Shown: positions 11,451-22,624 of the stretch, piece after piece
Numbering within the stretch: position 1 is the stretch's first letter
How the letters are laid out: each line of letters opens with the position of its first letter
From: Filobasidium wieringae
Taxonomy: Eukaryota; Basidiomycota; Tremellomycetes; Filobasidiales; Filobasidiaceae
Assembly (NCBI GenBank): GCA_001600055.1
Contig: BCIV01000010.1
Coordinates: forward strand, 372,001 to 436,000
Direction: 5' to 3'
DNA: 64,000 nucleotides
Program-made: the position numbers and the translations under genes
The notes under the pieces: model-generated
What the model saw: only the letters and a program-made list of their open reading frames with translations
Told to the model about the DNA's origin: nothing
Database searches by the model: none

Positions 11451-12744
11451 ATGTCTACCGTATCAGGACATAAGCAGCGCTCTCAGTTCCGACCATGTAT
11501 CGACCTACATGGAGGGGTCGTCAAACAGATCGTAGGAGGAACGTTGGGAACGGACGTTTCTACACTCAAAACCAATTTTGTAGCAACGTATGTACTACCC
11601 ATATCTATACGAGATTGACCTGATCCGAGTGATGTGTTAACACATTATATAGTAAACCCTCTAAATACTTTGCTGAACTCTACAAGCAACATAACCTAAC
11701 GGGAGGGCATGTCATCAAACTAGGACCAGGAAATGACGAAGCAGCAAAAGAAGCTCTTGCGGCATGGCCAAGTGAGCAACTGTGCTTGACTTCTCTTCGA
11801 TCACGCTTTTGAAGAGTCGTGATTTGCAGATGGACTTCAAGTGGGAGGAGGTATCACAGAGGAGAACGCTGCAACTTGGTTACAAGCTGGAGCAGAAAAG
11901 GTGAGCTCCCTGAAGTATGGTGCGAATCGGATCTGCTAAATGTTGTGCCCCCGTTACGCTCAGGTGATCGTGACATCATACCTATTCCCTTCAGCAAAAT
12001 TCTCTCTGGATAGGTTGAAGGCACTAGCAGAGAACATAGGAAAAGATCGCCTAGTGGTAGATGTAAGGTAAGTCCATTTACACCCCGCACATTCGGCTGC
12101 CTATTGATTTTGCTCCGCGTGAATAGCTGTAGAAGACGAGACAACAAATGGATAGTAGCAATGAACAAATGGCAAGATCTGACCGATATGGAAGTGAACC
12201 GAGGTCAGCACGAGCACGATGTCGGTTCACGTCAATTTTCTTAGTTGACTCCGGAGTCTCTTACAGAAAGCTTGACTCTCTTATCTGAATATTGCAGCGA
12301 ATTGCTAATCCATGCAGCAGACGTTGAGGGTCTTTGTCAAGGGATTGATGAGGAGCTCGTTTCCAGTAAGCAATTCACGAAACGAATTTGTTCCCGTGCA
12401 GATAGCTCAGTCGATCTCACGCAGAATTGGGAGAATGGGTGTCTATACCTTGCACATATGCCGGAGGTGCCAAGTGTGAGTTATTTTTATCCTTAAGATA
12501 TCTATGTTCTGTCTGGTTCTCACCTTCAATGATGCTTGTATAGCCCTATCCGACCTCGAACTCGTCGATCGATTATCATGTGGGAAAGTTGGGCTGACTT
12601 ATGGAAGGTGCGAAGCCGAGTGTAAAATTAGACCTATGGAAGCGCTGACCTTAGATTTCCGACGTCAGTGCGCTCGATCTGTTCGGAGGAAGCGCGGTCA
12701 GATTTGATGAGCTGGTTGGTCTTAACGAAAAGCTTCGATCATAA
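11451..12744 (+). CDS. HIS6: Phosphoribosylformimino-AICAR ribotide isomerase (histidine biosynthesis)
   Basis: This (beta/alpha)8 isomerase acts at the fourth step of histidine synthesis, converting ProFAR to PRFAR. The exons are short and many. In order they read [117 protein letters not shown] and [16 protein letters not shown], ending KLRS-stop at 12744. The catalytic Asp of CIDLHGG and the phosphate-binding loops QVGGGI and YAGGAK are all present, so the enzyme looks intact. The C-terminal exons are only found by splicing: one acceptor precedes AATTGGGAG and the last one precedes TGCGCTCG. The 3' end converges on the TFIIIC gene at 115 nt. Confidence 0.92.
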
Positions 12745-12858
12745 TTCCTTGCTATGCGCGAATACAACTTGTAGATTTAGCTCACAATTACAAAGGGAGA
12801 GTTATAGGTCATTAGTTCTCATTGGAAACTTTCAGGCCGAGGCTTCATCACAGAGATG

Positions 12859-15800
12859 TCAGACAGCGAGCCATTTGTCACTGACGTTTTTCGCCATAAG
12901 AGTAGATTCGGTAAGTAGGAAAATCGACATCAGGTTATAGGCCGCTTCCCCGGACAGAGACGTATCTTTGATCGACTGAGCACACCAGTTCACAATCAGT
13001 CGGGCAGATAGATCGACTCCCATTCACTATACATACCTCTGGGTCTGTACTGGAGCTCATACGCTTCTCGATCGAATCCAAAACTTGGCGGTAGTGCTTG
13101 ATAGCTAAATTCAGGATACCTATTTCATAAGACCATATAACTTATTAGATCCAGTCATTGAGACTATACTGACATCACTAACCGATACCATGGAAAGCTC
13201 GACCAAAGTTATAATCGATCTCTTCGGTGATCTCGGAGTATTGAGGCTGTCCTTGTTTGCGGAGATTACGATAACGGTTCAGGAACGTCACACCCTGCAT
13301 CACAGTGAGAGTCAACAACTGTTGCCATACAGGCGACTTGTCGCGCTCACCAATGTTGTTGCATGCATCTTGTTGTCACATTGACGCTGGAGACTTCTGC
13401 CAAGATAGGCCTGACCTAAACCGAGTGATATGATTGGATCATACGGATTGACCGCATACGCTCTGAGATAATATGCTAAGGTTTACATTGTTAGCCCAAG
13501 CTTCCTTTTCAGGTAAACTATTCCACACGCACCAATAGCTCCCTGGAAACTCCTCGTGACCGCCAAAGACTGACCATAAATCACTTCCAAGGGTAGTGCA
13601 TATTTCTTTGGAATAGACGGCTGGTCTGGTCTAAACCCAGGTATCAAACCCGCACGCATAGCTTGCTTGGTGGGAACAGCGCTTTCGTGGTCGTAATCTT
13701 CCTCGGAATCGTCCGAAGGACTTCCGTGATCTTCAAAGTCAGCCAACGTGACCACTTTGGCCGGCTTTAGTTTCTTGGCTTTACTCCTACTCTTTTGCTT
13801 GGCCTTGCCCTTCGCTTTGCGCTCGATTCCTAGTAGTTGTTTCTCAGATTTCGGGTGGACCCATCGACCCAGTGGGTCGTGCCAAAATAGGTTTCCTCCA
13901 GACGCTGCCACGTTCCAAAGTTTCGCTGCTCTTACAAGATACTTTTGCCAAGTATGGTTGTTGAACTGCTCTAAAGCTTGAGGTCCAGAACCAAGTGCTG
14001 AGATGATATGCCACGGTCCCGTACGGTATTGGTAATAATGCGTGAAGAAACGGACAGCATCCAGTATTCCAGGCAGATCGTTCTCTTGCAGAGCAGCAGC
14101 TAAATGAATGTCGTCAGGATCCGGTACTTAGTCAAGTAGCTAATGAAAGGAGTACTTACCCAGTGCCAAGAATTGCAATCTGACCTTGAAGCGTTCTGGC
14201 TGGAAGATATCCGTCATAGCCATATGGTGTACCATCTGCTGTACTTCCAGAGCTTTTTTATCTCTCATAAGCAGAATCGATAACTGTTGTTACAACCCCA
14301 TCAGTCAGTCGCTTGAAGGACTATGAATCGTGAGCGCCTACCTTGACCACGATATCTAACCAATCATCAGCAGAGATTCCGAGGAAACCCGCTCGCAATA
14401 TATGAATGAGCTGGTCTTCGTCTGCTGCTGTTACTGGACCTGCGTTTTCCTCTGCCTCGCCACGAACGGTCCTTAGCAATAAGTGTTCTAGAATGAATCA
14501 AGCATGCGTACCTTGTATCTTGTCCTCGAGCCGCTGTTCATCGATATCATTTGCCATATGAAAGTCCGAGGTATCAAGTTGATTCGCCTTGGAACGCGGA
14601 ATGAATCGCACCCCCTAAAAAGGTATCCCAATTGTTCAACAGCCCCACTCAACTGGACGACTAGCAACTGACGCACTCTGTCTCTGGCAAACAACTTCCT
14701 CGATTGGCGGAACTCAGAAACCATCTGTCGGGCGTCAGATACGTAGAGTCGGATCGCCATCTCATCACCGGCTAATGCAGCTTCTTCGGCCAATTTCAAC
14801 CTCTCGACGAGCACTTTGGTATGTTGCTCCAGCATAGCGGCTGCCTCTACCCGATCTAGACGAGCTCTAGTGCGTAATTGTGTATAAGTCTTTGGTTCTT
14901 CGTTGAAGAACCCCTCATTTTGGTCTTCGGTCGCGGTGTCCTCAGCATTGAGACCTGATTTCTTGTTCGCTTCTCGTACTGTCAACTAGACGTGAGCACT
15001 TGAATCGACCTATGCAAGTATAGCGTGGCAGCCGCACCTTCTTTAATCAACCGCAATGCAATGGCATAGTCACCCTTCTTCCCTCTTTCTTCGTGCGCAA
15101 GAGCAAGCTTGGACTTGGTTTCCATGTCATTGGGCGATTCTTCTACAACTATGAAGACAATCACAACGTCGATTCAGGGCGTGACTTTTCTCGTTTATTT
15201 CCTACGTACCGCTTTGAAAGACGGCTATCGCCTCGTCAAATTGGCCCAGCTTCTGATAACATTCTCCGAGATTTCCAAGAACGTGCAGAAGGCTCGCTCG
15301 CCTTTGATCGGCTTCTTCTATTGCTTGCGGGTCGTCTGGAGATGGATCCTGTTGCAAGCATGTTAATCACGCATGTCTAGTGTCTGACAACTCTACCATG
15401 CAACTGACTAGTGGTTCTGGTACCTCGTCATAAACCTGGCGTAGCATATCACATGCTTCTTCATATCTTGCCCTTTGCATCAAAGCCTCGGCGACGTTGA
15501 TCCAAAGATCCGCATATTGTTCGATGCCAGCTTCTCTTAGAGTCTTAACGTGGATCTACAAACGAGCGGTTCGGCCTAATCTGTTTCATTTCTTGCTTCT
15601 TGCCGCCTAGACTTACAGTCGCATCTTCTTCTTGACCAAGCTTGAGTCTGATGACTGCCAGTCTGGCTCGCATCGGTATCTCGAGATCGTATCCTTCACG
15701 ATCTTCGGTGATTTCGTCATCATTCGAACGAACAGCGCCAGGTGGATCGTATTCGCTATCGTCTTCCATCTTGTTCCAGAAGGTCTGCTTCATTCTCGAT

Positions 15801-17382
15801 TGAAACCAACGTTCACTCTGCTTGATGACAATAGCTGCTTGTTCATAGTCCCGAGCCATTATCAAGAGATCCACTAAGAATTGAATGAATTCTCTGTCCA
15901 AGTCGTTGAAGAGCGTGCCAATCGAATTATCGTATGGGGTTTGGAAGGTTTGTACATGCTTATGAAACCCGTTTAGCAAGTACTTGATTCCCTCCCAGAT
16001 ATCGATGTCAGGCGACTGCGACCCAAAGATGTAAACCGACTCTTTGAGATACTGGATGTTGTAAGGTTCTAGCGTGAACAACTTTCTGAAACTTTTTAGA
16101 GCCTGGAGGAAATTTGCTCAGCATCGATGGCAAAGCAGGAGTAAGATACGACACATACCCGTTTATCATCTCGGTTTTTCGAAAAGTACTGTGCAGATGT
16201 AAACAACACTTCAGGATTTTGTGGATCCGTGGACAAGGCCCTTGCCTGAGCATAAGTGGCGACGCTGATATTTCCTTGGTCTCTATCATTTGGCGAATAG
16301 ATGATCAGGGTACGTACTAGTAGACGGGATTTGTGAGGAAGACTTACTCTGCTCTATCTCTGACTTCGTTCCAGGTCATACCGTCCCGGGCTAACTGAGC
16401 GTGCATGAGACGACATCCTATCTCTTTCTGACCATCGCCTCGGGACTGATGGACTCCCGCCAAACATGCCCAAGCTTGGCTAATCTCTGCATCTCGACGA
16501 ATCAATTCTGAGGCCATGGCAAACGTGGTTGCCATATCTCCGTTGATGTAGGCGACTTGAGCAGAAGCTAGTATATCAGCCAGCTCCGGCGGAAGTTTCT
16601 TCATACGAACCCCCTGTGTTTGATCCTTATTTTAACGAATGGTCATCCTACGAACTGGAAGGTCAAACCTACTCTGCTCCTCCCTCTCTTCCTCTTCGAC
16701 TTGAAACCCTTCGCCGCTCGCAGGTCCTCTTTGATGGCATTCAGTGGATCCATCAAGGCCTGGTCACCCATGTTCATCGTGCTACTATCCCTACCCGTGT
16801 CCCCGCTGGTCCGGATGCTCTTGACCATCTGGCTGCAGTATCACAGAATTTGAGAACTTGGAGTAGGTCAGCCCAGAAGGCTTTTGACCGACTTACTCGA
16901 ATTCATTTGAGTGACCTGTCTCTATAGCATCTTCCTCTGCATCTCCATTTTCGCTAGCGTCTTCCATATCCACGTCTTTTCCCACTTCAATAGTCGGAGT
17001 GCCCTCGACACTTCGAGTTCTATTTCTTCCGCCTCTAACTCGAGACCGTTTAACCTGTTTTAGCTTCGTCGCTCGAGCCTTGGCAGCGGCAGGTGCCGTT
17101 TCAAATTCGGAGATGTCGGACTCGTCTACCTCATCTTCCCTTAATTGACGCTCGAACCCTGAAATGTGGAGAGTCGGTTCACCTCAGGCAGATGGACCTT
17201 CTGTAAGTTTACTTACGTTCGTTAGAGGCCTCCGAGTCATACTGCTCAGAACCGGCTAGTTCTTCAAAAGCTGCCTCTAGGTCAAGGTCCTCTTCTTCTT
17301 CTTCTACTTGTTCTCCTTCCTCTTCTCGTTCAAGCGAGTCTTCTCGAACGAAGTCTCCATCCGCAATTCCCTCGCCTTCCAT
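12859..17382 (-). CDS. TFC4: TFIIIC tau subunit with TPR repeats (Tfc4/Sfc4/GTF3C3)
   Basis: This is a subunit of RNA polymerase III initiation factor TFIIIC; the TPR array binds TFIIIB (Brf1/Bdp1). The start at 17382 (MEGEGIADGDF) leads into an acidic N-terminus and a basic segment (KRSRVRGGRNR). A GFKSKRKRGRSR linker then meets the first TPRs at MKKLPPELADILASAQ (about 16600). Helical TPR-like pairs continue through AWACLAGVHQSRGD, LIMARDYEQAAIV and ETKSKLALAHEERG. The C-terminus carries the conserved AYYLRAYAVNPYDPIISL, then YNFGRAFHGIGILNLAIKHY, ending KWLAV-stop at 12859. More than ten introns are required. A KAKGKAKQKSRSKAKK basic insert with an acidic partner lies between TPRs at about 13680-13850. 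The protein is roughly 1,100 residues. Confidence 0.85.
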
Positions 17383-17724
17383 CTTAAGAGGATTATCTTT
17401 GCTGGGTTGTAGACTGTATACTTGTGCAGAATGGAAAGACTCTTAGAGCTTTGAGATGGAGATATACGATTGACGATTACGGACAAAGTAAACAACACGC
17501 GCACAATTGACATGCATAAAATCCAACAATTGACATACATAAACATGCTAACCATGCGAATGATTTAGCTTGTCACCAAATCAACCTCGGCAAAACATGC
17601 AGTCTATGAGGCGATCCCCTGCAATGGACGACGAACAAGACGGTACTGATGCATAGTTGGCATAACACCAGTCAATTACACTTATTTTAGGGGTCTAAGT
17701 TCACCTCCTACGACTAAAATCTGT
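17383..17724. other. Gap between TFIIIC and p23 genes
   Basis: 342 nt that must hold the TFIIIC promoter and the p23 3' region. I see no gene and no clear TATA element. Confidence 0.5.
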
Positions 17725-19008
17725 CTACTTCTTCTCCTCCAATGAAGGCATCTACGAAAGGCGAAAACGTTTAGTTTTGAGTTGATGACATCGAAAATTG
17801 ATGACATCAAATGAGGAGGACGTACCTCATCAGCATCCTCAGCGTCCTCGCCATCGTCGGAACCTTCATCACCGAAATCACCGCCCTTGTTCGCCTGCAT
17901 GTCAGCCATCATTTTGGCGAAGTCCACTGTAAGCGAAGCAGAGAATAAGCTCAGCTTATGCTTCAAAGTAGGCTTTGTATGCAGACTTACTGCCTCCAGC
18001 ACCACCGGCACCACCGGCTCCACCAGCACCACCTCCGCCGAGCTGGCTCATCAAGGAAGCCACTTTTTCACGGAGGTAAGGTCAATAACATTGTAATCGA
18101 TACCTAAGCACGAGTACTCACTGTCCATACCTCCCATACCGCCCATACCTCCCATGCCTCCCATACCTTCCATACCACCCATGCCACCCATACCGCCCAT
18201 ACCTCCCACTGTAAGCGAAGCAGAGAATAAGCTCAGCTTATGCTTCAAAGTAGGCTTTGTATGCAAACTTACTGCCTCCAGGACCACCGGGCATACCGGG
18301 CATTCCACCTGCTCCAGCAAACTCGGACCTGATGGCATCATAGGATGAAAAATAAGTCTTACAGTCATCGTCCCGAATCGGCTTGCACTCACTCATCGAT
18401 CTGAGCAGCCTCGTCTTGCTCGTCTTCGTCAACCCACTTGGAGAAATCGGTCTTGATTCGAGCGTTCTTGCCCTTATCCTTGGTCAATCTTGGCCAGTAC
18501 TCGGCCCTCATGCTCTTCTTGCGGAGGATAAGGACGATGTGTCGAGAAGTGATGGACTTCTTACACTCCTGTTTTAGTCAAGAACGACAAAAAGAAAATC
18601 CCGTTAGTCTTTTATAGTTTAGATTTATGACACGGAATCCACTACACCGACCTCGGGTACGATCTCGTCGTAGAGCTCAATATCAAACCCATACTCCTTC
18701 TCTGGGATCCCTTTGCTTGAGCTGAATAGCAGAGTTCGATCAGCTTAGGTTGGACAGGATTTACGAGCTCGATCAGAAGCTTACTCTCCGGCCTTGGCGT
18801 GGAAAGTGATCTTGGTAGGCTCAATCTTGAGCTCAGGCTCTCCCTGAATGTCAGATGCGCTGATAGTGAAATAGATGATGTTCTTGAAAGATTCAGGTTA
18901 GTTCAGTAACGAAAAGACAACTATGTATCTGATTCTCGAGCTTACCTTTTCGGCCTCGGTTTCGCTCGATCGCTGAGCGTAGACAATCTCGGGGTGAGTG
19001 ACAGCCAT
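17725..19008 (-). CDS. SBA1: p23/Sba1 family Hsp90 co-chaperone
   Basis: The CS-domain beta-sandwich protein binds ATP-bound Hsp90 and slows its ATPase. Exon 1 is MAVTHPEIVYAQRSSETEAEK. The CS domain follows with IYFTISASDIQGEPELKI, GFDIELYDEIVPE and RHIVLILRKK. It ends with the p23 signature YWPRLTKDK and TDFSKWVDEDEQDE. The tail is unusual: a GGMPGMPGGPGG stretch, a run of GGM triplets (about eight), a Gly/Ala-rich stretch and an acidic end finishing MPSLEEKK-stop at 17725. Two introns inside the tail (17927-17990 and 18209-18272) are 63/64 identical, both phase 1. All junctions keep frame, giving about 220 residues. The promoter contains CACGTG at 19139. Confidence 0.9.
17924..18008 (-). 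repeat. Duplicated intron unit, copy B
   Basis: 85-nt unit comprising the whole 64-nt intron (17927-17990) plus 3 nt of the downstream and 18 nt of the upstream exon. It matches 18206-18290 at 83 of 85 positions. Inside is a perfect inverted repeat ATAAGCT-C-AGCTTAT. Confidence 0.93.
18206..18290 (-). repeat. Duplicated intron unit, copy A
   Basis: Direct-repeat partner of 17924-18008. Its intron is 18209-18272 (64 nt), differing from copy B at one base near the donor. A second mismatch lies in the upstream exon. It has the same phase (GGC A|TG) and the same internal palindrome. Confidence 0.93.
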
Positions 19009-19670
19009 TATTGTAATAGTTTCGTTATTCTAGTTGATTCAAATTTGATACTACTAGAAAGTGAAATTCAAAGGCGACAAGGAAATACCATTAGTTTCAC
19101 TCGTCATCTTGCTGTAAGCTAAGGGCTCAAGTTTTCGTCACGTGACATGTCATCGATGACTTTGCTAGAAGTTCGGCAAGGCGGAACCGTCCTTTCACCA
19201 TATGAGACTCAATTGCGACGGACGTATTTTCTACCAGCTTGTAGAGCTTGGAAATTCTAGATGCCTCTAGCGTTTTGTCTCGATCTTGAACATCTCTCTT
19301 TCGCTGGTATCAGGACGAATTGTCCACAGGTATCTAGGCATACCGACCGACATCGCGAAGCGTAGCAGCTTCTTTCTACTGGAACATTCTAGCCATATGA
19401 CGTCTTGGCAAGGCCATGTTTATAGGCTCGATGAGTTCGGATGTTGCAGAACATCAGCCATACACTTGTAAGTTGTCGTCGTCCCACATGTTTAGCCTAC
19501 ATTGTTAGCACATTCACAAGGAAGACGGTTAAGTGACGGGCATAGTTCAATCTATCTATCATATGAGCGAAACTTTTATTACAACTTCCGAATCCTACAA
19601 TCCTCATCAACTGCGTAGCGTCATTATTTTGAACCCCCTCATCCTCTCTTCAAGCGCATTTCCTATCCTT
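19009..19670. other. Gap between p23 promoter and OPT 3' end
   Basis: 662 nt without a convincing gene. The p23-proximal part holds a palindromic GTCACGTGAC at 19137-19146, about 130 nt before the p23 ATG. The short frame at 19286-19471 has no recognisable features. Confidence 0.45.
19139..19144. promoter_or_regulatory. CACGTG E-box in p23 promoter
   Basis: CACGTG core within the 10-nt palindrome GTCACGTGAC, about 130 nt upstream of the p23 start codon. This is a bHLH-type site; use in vivo is inferred. Confidence 0.35.
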
Positions 19671-22489
19671 TCAACCCTTGAACTCGCCGGGCTGGAGTCC
19701 GAATCCGTTGACCTTGTCGGCAATGAATCGTCGACATCCACCGTTCTCACAGGAATCCTCGATGTCAGGAGCGTTACCCCACCAGTTGAGTTCAACTTCA
19801 GGCCAAGCGAGGGCGAAGAACATCAGCAACCCGGAGAGGGCGATGGCGACAGAGAACGAGGCGGAGACAACGTAGTTGTACTTTGCCCAGAATGGGAGAT
19901 ACCTCTTCTTCAAGTAAAGCATCGAGAGGATAGACCAAGGGACGGCGGGGAGAACGTAAGACAAGTTGTAAGGAGCCCACATGATTCCTCCGGCGATCAA
20001 AGGAATGGCGTGGACCTGACGAAGCCAAGTCTGCCTAGGGAAGAACTTCATGGCGTAGTAGATGGCGATAGGAATAATGAAACCGACGGGGAAACCGATC
20101 AAGAGCTCAGTGTACTGTCCACCCTTTCCGAAGAGCTTGTGAGGTCCCAAAGTTCCCCAGAAGACGGCAGCTAAGGATTGAAGCCTATCAGTCTTTCATT
20201 CTATTCGTCGAGGGTGAAGCTTATCGATACTTACCAGTAAAGAAGGTGTTGATACCGGGACAGGTCATTTTCATGGCGGCGTCGGGGGTACAGACATCTC
20301 GAATCGAGTTCATCTGGAAGTTCAAGACTCCAGTGCACACGAAGGTCGAGATCAAAGTAGCTCCCAATTGAGCAGCAAAGGTGTGTCGAGGAGGAAGCTT
20401 GACGTAATGGGCGAGCTTCAAGTCGGAAGAGAAGGCCAAGGCGTGGGCACAGGTGACGTATCCGAAAGACTTGAAGTAGTTCATGGCCAAAGCGTTACCG
20501 GCAACCCAGGCTCCTCCGATAAACTCGGCAATAACGTTCAGGGTGACTTGAAGACCGGTGATCGAGGCGATGATACCAACGGGCACGACAGCGACAGCAC
20601 AGAGGATGATACCGTAGATGACGACAGCAGGAGTGGTGTAAGTCTCCCACAAACCGATTCCACAACATCCACAGGTGATAGCGAAACACAAAACACCGAA
20701 GTACCACCATTCAGAAACCTCGGGGTAGGCCTGCATGAGCTTGTTGTGGACATCGCTGTAGAGTTCGACACGCTTTCCGCGCCTGAACAGGTTCTTGAAA
20801 CCCATGGCGATCTCGTGTCGGTGGTAGAGCCAGGCGTAAGAGACAACACCGGCGTAGACAGCAAAGAACCAGAAGTACACGGTGATGTTACCGGCAGCCA
20901 TGTGAGCCTGAGAGTAAGCCTCATACTCGTCTTTGGAGAAGTGACCACGTTCGTCGATAGCACGAGAGATGTTGTAGTATTTTCCGAATCGATCAAAAGT
21001 CCTGTTACTGTTGATGGGCAAATAACTGGTGTTCCAGGTGTTGGTGTAGTAAAGTCCGAGGATCATGAACATGGTGAGGAAAGTACCGGCAGCACCGTTA
21101 AGAATGTTGAAGGAAGGAAGTACCAAGGGATCTCCCATGAAGGTAACAATGTTCCAGTCGAAGGTAGACCAGGGGTTGAGACCCAAACCGTAGTTGAATC
21201 CGACGATGGAGTTGTAAACCTTGTTGGTAGGGGCGATCCAAGAGAGCCAGTTGAATGCGGAGAGTGCGGTGAAGATGTAGTTGGGGAAGAAGAAGTACAA
21301 GAACATTCCAATGAAAGAGTAGAGGAAGACCTTCATTCTGCTGGCTCTGATGGTCCTGCCGAAGGGAGTCTTGACAGGGACGTCCTCAGCGGTGCTGTGC
21401 AAAGCACTGTTCAAGGCGATGGTGACGAGGGAAGTTGGCCAGACAGCGTAGGATGGGTAAACCAAGAACCTCCTGGTCAAACCAGCCATACCGTAACCGA
21501 CAAAGTTGGTACCAAGACCGATGAGGATCTGGTAGCTGAATTGACCGGCGTAACGCTGGTTGTAGTATTGGGGCAGGTATTGAGACCAGATGATGTTGTC
21601 AGTGTAAGGGGTGGAGAATCCGACGTTGGCCATGATGGTAATCAACATGTGTTCTTTCTTGTTGAAAGGTCCAGGGTTGAGGGAAATCCTAGAACCCCAG
21701 AAGTTGAAACCCCAATCAGGCAAGACCTTCTCGCAAAGTTTACCAACAGGGTCTAGCGCGCGGATATGAAACGACAATCAGGACGCGCCGATTGGAGCAC
21801 TAAACGGAGAGAGCCACTCACAAGCCATCAATTGGGCGACGTTGGATCCGATGGAGATAGCAGGCTGTCGGACCGAGAACAATTGGTTGACGAAAGCTCC
21901 GATGGCAACGTAGACGATACCGATAACCCAGGCTCGGATGGTAGAGGAAGGCAAGGTTGGGTCGTCCTTGTTACTGACGACAGCTCGGACCTCGGCATAA
22001 GGAGAGTGGTTGGAGATCAAGGCGGCCTCGATGAACATGTCGTGGATCAACTTGGCGTGAGCCTGGGGATTGGCCTGAACATCCTCATCGAAGAGGAAGT
22101 CCTTGGCAGAGTTGACGATCTCCAAGGGGAAACCCGGGTCGTTCTCGTGAACTGCCAAAACTCCGGTCATGATCTGAAGCGAGAGGCTATACATGTCAAC
22201 AACTCGTGCAATACATGAGCGAAGGGGCGGGTCAACTCACCTCTCGGACCTCCTCCATAGTGAGGGTCTTGGCGAACTCCTCGGCCTCCTCGAGATCCTG
22301 TCCGGTGACTCGAGAAGCAGCCGCAACGGCACCGTCGGACTCCAAGTAGCCCAACTCAGTGCTGGTGACGGGCCAAGTTTCATCTTTGGAAAGATCCTTT
22401 TCGTTAAGAGAGACTTGAGACCTGGTGGGCCCAAGCTCGTTGATGGTCGCCGAAGCGTAGTCGTCCTTCTCCTTGAATTGACCCGACAT
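19671..22489 (-). CDS. Oligopeptide transporter (OPT family)
   Basis: This proton-coupled plasma-membrane transporter takes up small peptides such as tetra/pentapeptides or glutathione. The start at 22489 is followed by a soluble, acidic N-terminal region of about 120 residues. It then has some 12-16 hydrophobic segments, among them WVIGIVYVAIGAFVNQLFSV, VFLYSFIGMFLYFFF, VVIYGIILCAVAVVPVGIIA and LIGFPVGFIIPIAIYYAMKF. OPT hallmarks are FSVRQPAISIGSNVAQL, SLNPGPFNKKEHMLI, GLGLNPWSTFDWN, a central SEWWYFGVL and the late C-terminal NWWGN. Four exons give about 860 residues, which is typical for the family. The last exon ends GLQPGEFKG-stop at 19671. The substrate cannot be read from sequence. Confidence 0.93.
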
Positions 22490-22585
22490 GATGGATGATC
22501 AAGTGGGGTGTGGTAAGTTTTGATTGATGAAAGAGGAAAGATGGGCTGGAACATTGTAGCAAATTCCATCCCCTCCTTCGTCCTG

Positions 22586-22592
22586 TTATATA
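22586..22592 (-). promoter_or_regulatory. TATA box of the OPT gene
   Basis: Reads TATATAA on the minus strand, about 97 nt upstream of the OPT ATG at 22489. Position and sequence fit a yeast-type core promoter. Confidence 0.5.
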
Positions 22593-22624
22593 CATCCAGC
22601 GAGTATCCAGTCGTCCGACCACTC

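Noticed and set aside
20368..21756. 462-codon plus-strand ORF
   Set aside because: It lies fully antisense to the OPT gene, whose membrane segments are clear. The frame is polar, repetitive and domainless, and it arises from the codon use of the sense strand.
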